Below the pieces are notes generated by a model. The model was not told the origin of the DNA and ran no database searches. It saw only the letters and a list, made by a program, of their open reading frames with translations. Of a DNA stretch of 64,000 nucleotides, positions 32,501-47,500 are shown in pieces. The stretch is taken from assembly GCF_001949145.1 (NCBI RefSeq), contig NW_019091373.1, positions 1,617,566 through 1,681,565 on the forward strand. Reading direction: 5' to 3'. The stretch is from Acanthaster planci (lineage: Eukaryota; Echinodermata; Asteroidea; Valvatida; Acanthasteridae). The translations under genes and the position numbers were made by a program. The number at the start of each line of letters is the position of its first letter. The stretch's first letter is position 1.

Positions 32501-35500
32501 CTTTTGCAAAAGGTTTGATGTGAAATCTGCTTTGCATTTCCTTTCAAACTGAAGTTTACTTGATGTTCCCTGGTACCCACCTCTCAGAGTACGGCATGAT
32601 TCCTTCAACTTCCTCCCCTTCGACGCTTTTCATGTACAGATGAAGCTGGGATTTAGAAAATTGAGAGAGAAAAATGAAGTAACTTTTTCGGTAGATCTCT
32701 AGATGATAACGTCCAAACAACAAATCTTGAATATTACTTTGTTTTTTGTATCATTGAAACCTCTGCACAAAATGGTTCAAAGCTGGGCAAGTTTGAGCAA
32801 TGACCATTTGTCAACCACTGGTCAATTTCCCCTGGTAACGAGTGCACAAAGTATATCCTGGGTACCATGCAAAATTGATCAGTGGTGGATAAAATGTTCT
32901 TTGCTCAAACCTGCTCCTGGATGACACAGCGATTTAGTCAGACACAAGCTTTCTGATGCTAGAATTTGTAGCGGTATTAAATAAACTGATTCTGTATTAA
33001 AACAGCTTCAATCAAAGGCTTATACATACCTCATTAAACTTCAGAAGGGTTAATATGTTGACAAGGTGCATCAGGAAATCCTGAAAAAAAGAAAAAATAA
33101 AGAGCGATTTATGGAGTACAAAAAGGGTGAGCAGTTTCTCTCGACCACTAAAAATAGGTGTGCTAAAACCTCAAAATAAGTACATAAAAATGTAAACTAG
33201 AAAAAAAGAAAGAAAAGAGGAAGATTTGTATCATCTTGAAATATTTCTTGGATACTCACTAATTTAGGCACCCTCCCACATGAGATGTCTAAGGACACGC
33301 CCCTGTATCGAAGATCAGGCCAGTCTGAAATCTGAAAAGAGACAAAGTATGAATACTTTCCATTTTCTGCTTTTGCGTACATGTTTACCACACCTAAATG
33401 AATGATATGAGATTCAATCCCATTCATCAACCCCCATTGACCACTTAACACCGGTGGCAGTTATCAATGTTGATGATGTTGGGGCGGGAAAATTATAATT
33501 TTTTTCTGTTTTAAATATTCCTATCTTCATTTACTGGACACTTACACTGTCTGGTTTCCTACTCTAATCAGACAGACATCATCTATTGATGCTGGAGTAT
33601 TTCGGTCAGGCCTGCTGCCTTGTAAAAAGAACCCAGATGTGCGGTGTTACATAATTTTCTTTTGTTCACAAACCTGACACAGTGCGCTGCTGACCTCTTT
33701 TCAATAGGAGCCAGATTAGCGTGCAGCGGTGCTGTGTGGCTCATCGCTGCGGCAGTGGAGCGCTGTTGTCCCCAGTGGTAATCCGCTCGCGCTAAATCCC
33801 CAAAACCGTGGTAGACTGTTTCAAAACAAGGCTGGATTATCTCCACGATTGAGAGTGAAAAAATGTTGGTAATGCCCAGCAGCCTGGTCTTTTGCCCCAA
33901 GTACGGTCTTTTGTTACAAGGCCCAGTTCCCTTTGTCCGATTTCCGAGACCCCGGCCACACGTATAAAGAATACGTGTCCCGTACCGGAAACCCCAGCAG
34001 CAAGTGGTTAAGATCAGCAGCAGAGTGGCTGAGACATCTATACTAGTTTTTTCTCACAAGTTTTCAGAACACAGGACCTGAAATTTAACAGGCAAAAAAC
34101 ACAACAACAACTTTTAAAATTTGAATGTCACAGCGATACTACTAACCTGCACTGCTGGAATACCATCCTCGTTGAAGAGTCGGATGAGCTGTACCACTGT
34201 ACAACTGGCATTCCACAACCCACTGAAGTCTGAACACTGGATAGTCATCTGAATCCAACAGGAGAGCAACAAGGGAATACACGTTTGAGATGGTGAAATT
34301 ACACAAGTCTATTTACAACAAATGGGTCACTGAGCCCAATTTCACAAGCCTGCTAAGCTGACAATACGGTGCTAAGCACCTTTAGACCGATGATTTCCCC
34401 ACTCTACAATTATCCATTTTTCATTTGACATTTTCTCAAATCTGTTCACTGGCAGATAAAAAGGGAGGGGATCGCAATGGAAGCCTACTACATGTACCTC
34501 CCTCCAGGAGAATTTTTTCATTTACCCAAAGTTTAGTCTCATTCTCACCCCTCAGACAGGCTATAACAAATATATAAAAAAAAAAAATTCCCCCACCCCC
34601 CAAAAATCCTTTGGTTTGGGATTTTGCATCGTCACTCCTGTCAACTGGAAATGGCTAGATGATCCTGCACTAAGAATTAAATCAAACAAATTACCAAAAT
34701 GCAACTGGGATCAGTCATTTCTCCACAGACTCCTGTTTTTATTCCCACGCGCCATATCCCTTAACAGCACAAATTCTAAGGTCTCCTTTATGAGTTGAAT
34801 AGTGTCCATTGTAGGCTGAAGCAGAAACATCACCAGTGCTGCAGAACACCTTCAGAGGTTTTCTTACCTGTTTGTCGGCGACACTGATCCTGTACTGTTC
34901 TTTGCCCGTGAAGAGATTGGGAACGTACTGGCACAGGATGTAGGGGTCTGGGTACTCTTTCCTGACGGCACACTCCAGGATACACTTGAAGCCCATGTCT
35001 CCTAAGATGGGTCCGTGTATACTCCAGATGTCCACCATCTGCTGTAGATAATCTAAGTTGGGGGGGAACAAACACAGAAAAAAAATAACATTTATAATCT
35101 CAAATTGTACAAAATCGAACACACTGACAAAACTTCATGGATTGGGTTTTTATTTTTTGTTCTAAACACAAGCTCGCCGTGAACCAGTTTAAATCAATAA
35201 ATACTGCAGAACGTCTTGGCTGGTATCCAACTTTTGATAAACAAATACTTTAAGTAGTGCCAGGCTACATCTATTTTGTTAAAACCTGGTGTGTTTTGTC
35301 TGGACAGGTAACAACATGATTGAAATTGAAAAGCTCACTTATCAGTGACTAGAGAGAGAACGTACCACTGCTTGCTGATGGCCCGGCGGCTACCCGGACA
35401 AGGAAATGGGGCTTGAGTTTGAGTGGGTTCCCCGTCTTCTTGACCATGCTCTGTGGTTTGGGCCAAATGAGCTGGAACTTTTCATCAGTTACCGGACTAG

Positions 35501-35549
35501 TCTGTGAGTGTCTGGCATGCTTCTGTGTAGTCAGTAGTTCCGACAACTT
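23508..35549 (-). CDS. GH20 (GcnA-like) region of the ankyrin/GH20 gene, exons 8-22
   Basis: Family 20 hallmarks seen in order: YRISVADKQMTIQCSDFSGL (GH20b strand pair, exons 9-10), ISDWPDLRYRGVSLDISCGR (residues 425-444, barrel entry), IIPHLDIHS, SSVNIGATLTKKLL (534-547), KLPVGSVAMHYGC, FMVCPGTAAWDS (about 628-639), GLLVTDWAGSMHINQP (about 666-681) and YRKVWLHTNHTSGL near the C-terminus. Family members cleave terminal N-acetyl- or galactosaminyl residues using an Asp-Glu pair. At the expected place (nIG-DE-t) this protein has Ala540-Thr541. Inference: the fold is retained but standard catalysis is probably lost. Family assignment is from remembered motifs, not an alignment. Confidence 0.75.
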
Positions 35550-38500
35550 CTGTTTTTAAATTAAGGGAGTATAAAAAATAATTCCATTATATCAATCAAC
35601 AAGTAATCCGTGAAATAAATTTTCTGTGAGAATTGCAGCCTGGTAGATTACACAGTGATGCAAATTCTGGGTATAACACACTTCATACGTATGTACGCTA
35701 GTTCACAGAGGCTGGAAAGATGTACACATCTCTCGTTGTGCAAATTTGTTAAGTTTTTGTGTGAATGCAGGCACACAATGCCAGTGGTGCTCCAGTGTTT
35801 TGCCAATCTCTCTCTTAAATGTCTTTTTTCTAATTCATGTGGAGGCAAGTCCAGATCTCGAATCAAACTTTCAGGGAGGTGACGATAAATTTAGGGGCAG
35901 CTTGAATGTTTTGAGAATGTAGCGAAATGAAACAGTCTCCAGAAAAACCACCTTTCTCTCATCAAAGTTTGAAAACAAAAAAATTTGTGCCTCTTTCTAA
36001 AACCATGGCTCTGCGGTCACCTTGCTTCAACCCCAATAATGACAGAGAACATGTGCACTGTGCGGGTTATGAGCCCAGGGCATGTTAAGGGTGTGTTTGG
36101 TTTGCTTTCCAAAACAGCAGAGGAAGGCCGTCTCTCACCTGTTGCACGTCTGTGTCCGACATTGGAGTCAGCGGCGTAAGTGGAGAGATGGGCTTGGACT
36201 TGGCAGCTGGCTTTGCTGTTTCTGGGGAAGAGATGAAAAATCAAGAAATGCAGATTGGTGATAGGAGGGGGAATTCATAACTTTGCAAATAATGAGCAGA
36301 AGTTTTGCGCTGGCCAGGGTCTCTGAACTCGGACAAAGGGAACAGAGCCCTGTAACAAAAGACTGTACTCTGAACGAAAGATCAGGCTGTTGGGCATAAG
36401 CAACATTTTTCACTATCAAAAGTGGACATGATCCAGCCTTGTTTTGAAACCATATACCAGGGTTTGGGGCATTTAGAGCGAGTGGATTACCACCGGGGAC
36501 AAAAGCGCTCCACCATTGCAGTGATGAGCCACACGCTAATCTGGCCCCTATTGATAAGAGGTCAGCAGCACACTGTGGCAGGTTTGTGAACAAAAGAAAG
36601 TTGGATAACACTGCACAATCTGGGCTCTTTTTACAAGGCTGCAGGCCTGGCAGAAATACTCAGGTCCAATTAAAGTCACCTATCAACTTAGAGTAGTGCC
36701 TAAAGATTACTTTGTGCGGCTATAAACGTCCGTTAAATGAAATGATGAATTTTTGAAGAATTTTGAAAAATGGAAAAAAAATGATAATAATGCAAGCCCA
36801 GCGTCATCACCATTGATAAATATCCCGGCGCTAAATGGTTAAGATGTTCAATTAACACTGCTGTCAAATGTGCATGGATGGTATGCAGTAAGCAAAGAAC
36901 TCTGCTGGGTGGCGTATTGAGGCTACAGACATAAGCATCCAAAGGTCCAATTTGTAAAAAAAAAATCTCGATTGGTTGAAGGCTAGCAAAAATGGTTTGT
37001 CTAAACAGATTTAGCCGTAAAAGACATGGAAATCAATCTATGGGACAGTCTAGGCATGCCCAAATATACATATTTGACTTAGCGGAAATGTTGGCAAAGG
37101 TCTAATTAATTTTCCTAAAACATGTTGCTTCTTAAATGTATTTAGTTTTCCACATTTCTGTGTTACCACTGAGTGGACGCTCTCACAAACCCACCCAAAT
37201 ACTTTAAAAGATCTGTAGATACGGAATTACTGACACACCGTGAAGGATTGCCTCAGAAAGTTGAAGTTGAGAGATCGTACCACTGGCTTCCTGCACAGTG
37301 GTGGATTCTGGGAAGATTCCAGCAGGATCCAAGCCGAAATGTAGAGATAGCTCGAATGAATCAACCCTGACTCGTCATGAAGAGAACTTTTCCAACTTTT
37401 GTGCAGCCATGTTCAAACTTGGAATCCTGTTCATAAGAGCATGCCGCCCTGCGGCCAGATATTTCAAACCAAAAAAGCGCTATCATTATCTTGTTATCCC
37501 CTTGTCTTTCAGAGTGTGGGGACAGTTGGCTTAATACTTACTAACATCCCCATTGGCAAGTTTAAGACCATCAAGCGCTCTCTTCAATTTTGGTTTGTCT
37601 TCCGCTAAGGAAATGGGCGTCTTGTCTGCAAACTTCCTGAAAAGGTAACAAAACAGACACACAGTTACTCCCTGAATGCATAAAAAGAGAACTCAACTGT
37701 AAATATCAGAAGGAAATATAAAAACTCGACCTCAAGAAGTAGGTCTATTCAAATGGAAGGATTACCGGGTAGATTACCAAGTGGAAGCCTGGGTAAAACT
37801 GACTGATAGTTTGTAGACTGTTGCGATGATGGTCATTGCTTTTTTAGAACATCATGTGGGTTAAAGGCACATTTCCCTCAGTCATTTACAGTTTCAGTGT
37901 ACAGTGCGCCACTCAAGTCCAAAAGTTAAGAGCTGTGACTGCCCATACAGGAAACCAAATCTGTAGCAGTGGGATCTTTGATTGCCTTGGGCTTTCCCCC
38001 GAACACGTGATCATTCTTGGGCAATGAAATCACAGTGTTTGAGATATGACTTAAGGGAATGACAATTAGGGAGTAACTGTTTATTCCCTTAAGACCAGAT
38101 CAGAAAAGTATACATTGATGAGACATAAAGTCAGACAAAAAAAAACAAAAACTATAAATTTCCTGTTTTGTTTTACAATTTACTTCTCTTTTAAATATGA
38201 ACATACCTCTAGCTTTATTATATGTACCTTTGCAAGTAGTTGTAAATGATCTCCTTCTATGGAGATTGGCGTGCACGTGGTGTGTACTAGATGAGGTGGC
38301 ATGGAATGAATTCTATAAGCTACCGTAGCATGAATTTGGGACTGTCATTAAGATGCAGACTAATTGTACTGTGGTCTTGGGAAAACCTAAGTGAAGATTG
38401 TGAAGATTCAACTAATACAAGGGTACAGAGACCAGATTTCATGAGTCTGAATTTCACGTGAAACCAGAAAAGTGTTCAAGCTGAATCAGCCAATCCTTTA

Positions 38501-41500
38501 TCAGCCATATAAGACCGGCCAGGAGACAGGCTCTCAACCAATAAGGAAGGAACCGTTTCATGGTACTCGTGAATGGCATGTTACTGTCCATGTTCCCCGC
38601 AGAATTCCAGAATCATACTCACCCTTTCTTTGCCTTAGCCTTCCGGTTGGCTCCACCGGCGACAAGTTCATAAATGATTCCCTCATCTCCCCTGGCTACC
38701 GCATCGTGCAAAGGTGTCGCCCCATCTACGTTGGCTGCATTGATATCTGCTTTGTTTTCTGGGGTGTGGAAAAATATCACAAATTTTAAAACCCAGGCAC
38801 CAAATGTCTTCTTGAAGCAACTTGCTATGTACATGTAACAAATTTTAAATAAAGCATCGATGATACACCAGGGTATTGTCTTTCTTAAAAGTTTCTTAGA
38901 ATTTGTTATTTTTACTTTGTTTAAAAGTTGGCCGAAGCTGTGATTTGTACATAGCCAGCTATGTGTTAATAACGGAATTACCAAACTACATGTAGAGGAA
39001 GGTTGCCACATTGCTATAATGAAATGAATCTGTTCATGGTTTAATTTTGGGGGGAATTTTTCTACGCAGGGGTTAAGACTTGTCTCAGTCAATATGATGT
39101 GAATATCAGAGATGGACAATCATCGCTTGCAGAAAGGAGGTCTGGAACTTCCTCAAAACAGATGACTGTCTTTTGTAGATAGAATGCTGTTCATCGATAG
39201 GTGTTCCTTGATTCTGAGGCCTACTGAACTGAACTGAGGCCTACAACTGCAGAGCTTGTCATCATCAGTCTAACCATGCTACCCTGAATCAACTGATCAA
39301 ATTGGTGCTAATATCGCCTACCTCGGTACGCCAGACTCCACGCACAGACAAACTACTCACCGAGTAGGAGTTTGACCGTCTCCCTGTTGCCATAGGATGC
39401 AGCCCAGTGTAGCGCTGAGTTACTGGTTGCCGCGTCGTCTTCGATGTTCACATCAACTCCTGCTTTCAGCAGATTCCTGGCTAAGGCCACACTGAAACCG
39501 TAAGAATGCAGATGTGGTGAGAACTGCAATGTCCATGAATTTGTGCAGAGTGGCCCTGCTTTTAGTTTGAATCCATGGAGTATTAACCCTGGCCTACCCA
39601 ACTGCTCCAAAGTCCTGCAAGTGGTTCTGGAAGATTTTGGAGGATTTAGGCTCAATGGCCAAAATATATGGCTGACTTTGAAGGATTCAATACATATTAC
39701 AGGAAAATTCCGACGTGGCAAATATAGGTATTCGTGTTGAGGCTCCACAACGTAAGAGATGCTTCTGGACTGCAGTGTCGCATCGGCCACATTAAGGCCA
39801 ATGAGGGGCTTGATGTGTGCGACTCACTTGGATTGGGCTACCGCCTGCAGCAGTACATCGTGGTACACTCGCGTCACCTGATCTGAAAATGAACTCTCGT
39901 ACGCTGTGACTCCTTCCTCATCAAGCACTGATGGGTCTGCACCAGATATCAGGAGGGCACGCACGACATCTGCATTACCCAACTGGAACAAGACAAAATA
40001 TAAGCAGGCTCTTTATGTTTAATACAAGGAAACAATACACTGTCAAAACATAGGAACCTTTTGCAAGATACCTGCGAACATTTTTTTCAGCATGGTTGTA
40101 TATGTTTGTAACATCTTTGTGTCACAATTCAATGCCAAATTGAGAAAGGAAAATATGACTTGTAAATATGACATAAAGAGGATTAACCCAAACATGCACC
40201 ATTGGTTCAAGCACAACGGTGGACTTTGGAGGATTCAGCAGGATTTCCGGCAAAAATGCCAAGTCAGACTTCAAAAATAACAATCGAAAAAGGATCCAGG
40301 AAGGAACTACCCGTACGCACATGTACATGTATGTAAATGCACTTTTTCCATGCATTTGTAAATTGACAACAACCAATCAAGCATTTCAAGCGATCAACAG
40401 ATTCAGTTAATACCTTTGAGGCTAGGTGCAACATGGTTCCCTGACCAGGGGTGATGTTATTCAACACAGCATCCAACTGGGTGTCTCGCTTGGGCTCCCG
40501 GTGCTCTAATACAACAGAAAGGGGGCAAACTTGTTATTTTCAAGCAGCAATATTTCCCTTTCTGTCTGGGTGCAGAACAAACATGACAGGCAGGTACCCT
40601 TTGTGAATTTTGTTATTACCGTCATAAATTGCTAGTGGAAACTTTATTCCCACTAATGTCAAAGGTTTCATAAAACTACAGGTTTACATGTACTTCAAGG
40701 TTGATTAACTTGGCGGAGGCAGCAGTAAACAGTAAAATTCACACGATGAAAGCAGCTGCTGGACACTGAAGTTAAAATTGCACATGAAGCATAAAGCTAA
40801 CAGCTACGATGTACCGCAGCATTCTCGAGACTTCATTTTTACTGGAAAAGTTGGAAAACACTTCTCATTAGAACCCTTAACCCTAAGCTTCCCCAACCAC
40901 ACAGAATTAAACAGTAGTAAAGTGTTTAATTCTGTGGGGATAGGTCTGGTAGGCCCCATAACAGCTGGCTTTTGCATTGGGTTTGGCATACATGTACCTC
41001 AGAAAAACTAAGTCCAACAGCCTCTGTGCACACTGTCCCATATGGGTGTTTAACTTTGTGTGAATGGGGAAGGTTAGGGCCAGCAACCCTTGGGGGGTTA
41101 GGGTTAAAAAGAGATTACACTAGCTTAATCAGTGCAGGACAGTATTCACAATCTTTTGAAATAAATGATGTTTCCCTAACCATGTTTTTCTCAATCATGT
41201 TACATATAACAACTGCAGCATGTCACTGCCTTAATATCGCATGCACGCATTTGTGTAATTTATCAGGTTTGGGAATTTATTGACAACAAAAGCAGTTCAA
41301 TGGTGTAACACTTAGATTGGATGGCAATCTGATAAAGTTCAAGAATCAATCCACAATCATTGTTTTTAACCGGAGGCTAAAAAAAAAGTACCTTTCAAAT
41401 AAAGATACCCACACATAATAAAGCACTGAAAATTTGTAAACTGAATTTGTCACACGAATCAAGCATTAACCCTAACTGCCAAGCATATTGTTTGGCTTAC

Positions 41501-44500
41501 AGTACTCAGTACTACAAATTACTAAGTAATAGCCTGAGCCTGAAGGACCTAGCGTTACAAATTAATACTTCTGGCCAAAGTTACTTCCATTGCTACTCGC
41601 ACAGAGAACAATTAATCCATGCATTCATAGTGCCACAGCACTGTATGGTACATTGTCTTATCTATTGTATTTTATGGCTTCAGAGAACAATAAAGTCATG
41701 TCCTCTTACAAGCGACTGCGCTCAGTGCTACATTTTACTACAAGTAGTAATTTGTAGTATTATGTAGGGTTAGGGTTAAAGAAGGGATGGTAAGAGGCTC
41801 ACATCTATATATACACATGAAGTCTGGAATATTCCAGGCTCATAGAGTAACATTCGTTGATTCATACTTAGCATAAATGCAAGCAGGTGGAGAAACCATA
41901 ATGTCAGATCAATATTCATGTTGCAAATTACCTCCAGCAACGTTGAACACATTTCAATTCATGTGAATTTACCAGGAGCTACAAATCTTTTGTGACATGA
42001 GATTTGCTTGGTTTTTGCATTCGACAGCTTCTACTGATCTTCTGGTGCTGAAAAACTCAGTTAATCCATTAACAATTGCTTTGGATAACTTGATAAAACC
42101 TGTCTTCATCTGAGTACAAATTGCATATACGTTTATGTCTAAATGTATGAAAGCAAATGTGGAGAAAAGGCAACAGGTGTATAAACAAAGAGCAGCTGAA
42201 CAGTAAACTACAATGCATGTTTCCATGGTCAAATGATATGCAACACATTTTGTGCTTACTAATGCAAAAACCTTACATCAACCCCCCCTAACACTCCCAA
42301 ATCCTCCAATTTCAATACGATTTTACATACACCCTAGGGGGTTAGGGTTACCCAAGGGTGTATGTAAAATCGTACCCTAACCCCAAGGATGTATGTAAAA
42401 TCGTATCTTAACCCCTAAGGGTGTATGTAAAATCGTATTGAAATAGGAGGATTTGGGAGTGTTAGGGTTAAAAAAAAAAAAAAACCTTGAACTGATGACG
42501 ACAGTGAAGACACAATTACATTCAAGTTGTGGTGTCTTGGTGTAAATTGCACTTCATTACTTGACTTTCCAAACCCTAAAAGTGAAATATGGCATATAGC
42601 TTTTCTAATTCAATTTTTTTAAAACACAAGTAAGTTGGCAGTATTGTACAAACAAGTTAGGCAGACCCGTTTATGAGGTGGGGACCGGAGGTATTGGTGG
42701 CTGAAAAAAGTTACACTGAATGGCCTCTATACCCAACACCGTGCGGAACTGGTCATGATCGTTGTACTGTAACTGTGTTCTGCTGTATAAGAGAGGTGAG
42801 TCCCTTTACAAACAAAACTTCAATATGAACAGTGCCCGAGTTATACAACAGAATTAACTCAGAAGTGCAGATTTTCTTTCGTTTTGCTCAACGCAGTAAA
42901 ATTGACGTTTACCACGAACGCTGAACTACACAAAAAGCCCAAGTTAGCAAGGTGGCCTGCATGTACTGTAAATGTGCTTGGCTGTACACATGCATGCAAC
43001 AAGCATCTCACTGACATTCTGGGCTGCAAGGACCATAATGTCAGTGGCATAATNNNNNNNNNNNNNNNNNNNNNNNNNNNNNNNNNNNNNNNNNNNNNNN
43101 NNNNNNNNNNNNNNNNNNNNNNNNNNNNNNNNNNNNNNNNNNNNNNNNNNNNNNNNNNNNNNNNNNNNNNNNNNNNNNNNNNNNNNNNNNNNNNNNNNNN
43201 NNNNNNNNNNNNNNNNNNNNNNNNNNNNNNNNNNNNNNNNNNNNNNNNNNNNNNNNNNNNNNNNNNNNNNNNNNNNNNNNNNNNNNNNNNNNNNNNNNNN
43301 NNNNNNNNNNNNNNNNNNNNNNNNNNNNNNNNNNNNNNNNNNNNNNNNNNNNNNNNNNNNNNNNNNNNNNNNNNNNNNNNNNNNNNNNNNNNNNNNNNNN
43401 NNNNNNNNNNNNNNNNNNNNNNNNNNNNNNNNNNNNNNNNNNNNNNNNNNNNNNNNNNNNNNNNNNNNNNNNNNNNNNNNNNNNNNNNNNNNNNNNNNNN
43501 NNNNNNNNNNNNNNNNNNNNNNNNNNNNNNNNNNNNNNNNNNNNNNNNNNNNNNNNNNNNNNNNNNNNNNNNNNNNNNNNNNNNNNNNNNNNNNNNNNNN
43601 NNNNNNNNNNNNNNNNNNNNNNNNNNNNNNNNNNNNNNNNNNNNNNNNNNNNNNNNNNNNNNNNNNNNNNNNNNNNNNNNNNNNNNNNNNNNNNNNNNNN
43701 NNNNNNNNNNNNNNNNNNNNNNNNNNNGAAAGGGCATGAGAGGTGCCTAGGTGTTTGTGCTTAAGACGCAGGTGACACTTTTAAACATCCTCCTACAGTG
43801 CAAGTAAAAGAGACTATTAAAGGTTCTGCATACACATGTATACATGTACATGTATGCGTAACTAAGAAAGAAAAGTTCCATATACAGATGCCAGTAATTA
43901 CTCCCTACAGTGACGTATTGGCTATCAGAAAGCGGAGTAATTGAAGAATACCCCACCACTCTAAAAAATCGACCCCTGCAATGACTAGTTTATGTGGGTA
44001 CAAGGTGAAAATCCCTTAAGAGTGTGACACTTTGAGCGGTACCTGGCTACGAGGGTTGATCGTGCGGGATGGCGGGGTATTCTGCAATTGAGCTCAGAAA
44101 GCCAAAACATATCAAAAAGAGTTCAATTTAGGAGGGAAAAAAACGAAGTCATCTACTTTCATGTAAAAAGATGCTTAGAATTTTTCAGACCAGTCTCATG
44201 GGGTTTGTGCATAGGATGTCAAGTGGCGTCCATCCATATGGAACTCTTTCATGTACACAAGTGCATTAAGTACATGTACATGAACCTACATGTACCGGCA
44301 GTTAAAACTGTCCACGCTAGATTCTTTTTTTCAGTGACAGAAAGGGTACTTTTAAACAGAGTGGGCACTGTATGGAGAGTCATGTTGATGTAGTGGTTCT
44401 TTCCATGCCCTCCACCTCTGCGGTGCGGGTTTGATTCCCGGCCTGGTTCACACGTGGATTGCGTTTACAGACCCTGTTTCCGTGGGTTTTACCCAGAATA

Positions 44501-47500
44501 TTCCTCTGGGGTTTTTCCTTCCACCTCTAACACTGTAACTGCTTCTCATTGTCTCCTCTCTACAGATTTCTTCGTGCATGTGAGCTACAGTGCCTAAGGG
44601 CACTTTTGAGGAATCCTTGGTGTCATTACTAGAATGATTAATAGTAATAAAAATAATAATGGTACAACCTGCCATGGTACAATTACACAATAACATGGTA
44701 CCATGGAGGGCACGTACAGCCACTCACAGTCACAGTATAAATGGGAGTACAAAAGAAAATAAAACATGTTATCTTACGTCGCCGGGTTGATATGGCAAAG
44801 TCCTTATCCAGAGCAACTTTCAAGCCACCAACACGCCCAAGTGTGGTGCATGTGGTGGGAAACTGGTAGGTAGAATTACTTCCCATCCCGGGATACATAG
44901 CCTTGTCAGAAGACATCGTGCCAAGAAAATTACAGAGGAACAGCTCCAGAGAACTTTGTGAAATTTTACAACACCGATATGACACACCCAACCGCCACGA
45001 AGGCAGAGGACTGCATAAATACTGGTCACAATGCAGACTGCTGTCACGGATCAGTGGTTAACTGCAGTCAGTGAAGCAGGATACAGTGTACATGTACATG
45101 TGTACACAGCACACCATCAAATACTGTATGTGTGTGCACTGTTGGGAATACCCAATTCAATTTTGCACATGTGAATGAAGGTACATGTACATGCTTCATT
45201 TCAGCTACATGTACAGTACCAAAGCCAGCCCAACCGATACCATACATTCAACTGATTGAATAGGTATTTTCATTCAAATAAGCAAATACTCTGGACTTTG
45301 ACCTGCACTCTCATTTTCTCATAAACTGATGATGTCCCATTCAATATAAGCAAATTATGAATCCTAACACCCCCCCTGGGCACAGGTTTACATACTAAGT
45401 GTTCACTGTATACACAGGTACATGAACTAGTAAGTACATTTACAAACCAAAAACATGGGTTATTTATTTCTGCTTAATTTGCTATTCATCTCTACATACA
45501 GTACTCTAACAGCATTTAACATCAGACAAGTAAGAAAGTCCATACAATACATTTCATTTTACACATGCACAGCCCTTACACAAAATGCACCTTTGTGTCT
45601 CAATTAACATGATTTTCAAACCTGATTTTCAATTTTTTTGGAGGGGGGCTCTTTTATATTTTCAGACCAATGTGCAAAACTGTGATGTCATTCTGTGCGG
45701 GAAACCTCAATGTTACATTGATTTGTGCACAAAAAGTTCTGGAATTTCTTTTATATTTGCTTGCATTCCAAATTACAGTACTACATGTACAGTGTAGTAC
45801 TTTTCTGCAGTAATTCGAAATCACACAAGCCCATGGTAGCAAGTCAATAAGCCGCCTCTTCTAAACGTCTTTCAGTGTGGTAATTTTGAGTTCACAATTT
45901 GATCAGAATTTGAACGGGAAAATGTATGTACACACTGAACGGTGTCTTCCCTGAATGACATCACAGCAATCCAAAATGGACAATTTTAAATACTCGTACT
46001 TAATACACACTCTTCAATAAAACTGACCCAAAGGAATATCAGATTAATGGTTTTCCTACAAAGAGGAGTATAAAGTTGGACAAAAAGTGAGTATAAGAAC
46101 ATTCACTGCATGGACTCTTAAAATGTACATGTACATTTGGGTCTGTCCACACTAACAGCTACATTTGTGTGACACTCAATACAACTTTTCCAACTGTAAA
46201 ATTTTGCCAATTTTTTTTGCTTACATAAGTCTTCACTGTTTCTGATTGTTGCCACAGAAGGTAAAGATAAATTGAGCGTATTTAAGAAATTACAGAAGTT
46301 TATTCTTGAAGATACATGTACATAATGTTTGTCACATGGACAGACACTTTGTTTCTTAACTGTGAAAAACATTTAACATTAAACATTAAATTCAAAACAC
46401 AATTGAAAATTACCTGCAATATATTAAATACTCTTTTCAGTTTACATGTACTTTTAGAAACTTTCATTATTTCATAAAAACAATTCCAAAGTCGATACAC
46501 GTAACATTGAAATTCATTTCCAGAAAAATATGTGACGTTTGTCACTGGACAGACATCACGTTTGTCACATGGAAAGATATAACGTATATCACATGGGCAG
46601 AAATTTTTCTGGTGTTTGAATTATAGCATGAAAACAGAATTAAACTTCAACTTAAATGAACACTATGTAAGTTTTTCTCAATGAGTAACGTTTGTCACAT
46701 GGACAGACGTAACGTTGTCACATATCATAACCTAGGGACAGAGAGTCTTGTCACTTTTATTTCAGCAAAATGAACCACCTTTTTCTAATGAATTGTTTAT
46801 TTTATTTAAATCGGTTTTGTAATAAATGTATATGTACTCATAAGATAAGTCTTCTAAGATCTTTACATTTAGTAGAAAAAATGGTTGTGACAAATGTTAG
46901 TGGACAGACATTTGCAATTCCTAAAATCAAATCTTACAAATCTTACAAACGATACAAAATAGTGGACAGACATTTGCAACTCCTAACATCAAATCTTAGT
47001 TTTGTCATCTGATAGAAAAAAACCACCAGAAATATGATGTCAACTATTATTTTAAAAACTTTTCTCAGGAAGATACATGTATATGCTTTTGATCAGGTTA
47101 TCTGTTCCAAGAATGGCAAAATCAGCCTGTTTCATGTTTGTCACTTTGTGGACAGACACGGTGACATACGTTATTAATTAAATAGCTCTCCTTAAATTCC
47201 AGTTTAAGATAACTAAAATAAATAAAAAGCCATAGATTTTGACCCTTTTTTCAAATGTTATACCTATGACACCCATGTTTTAACAGATGAATTGCTTTTC
47301 TCTACAGGAGTGTTATTTCAGATTACCTGAAAAACATGAGCTGACACAGTGATGTGCACGTCCCACCAGAACCCCAAATGTGTTAGACTGAACATTTTTA
47401 TCAAGATTCTGATTATTTTAACAATGAACAACCAAATCCTATTAAACTGTGTAAACTATATCGCCACAGTTATACATATATCAGTGAAATTGTTAAAATT

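Noticed and set aside
36168-36611. 147-codon minus-strand ORF
   Set aside because: It lies mainly in interspersed repeat copy B and intron; only its C-terminal edge overlaps exon 7, in a different frame.
42859-43750. Long ORFs on both strands (about 290 codons)
   Set aside because: They read through the second N gap; the remaining codons have no recognisable similarity.
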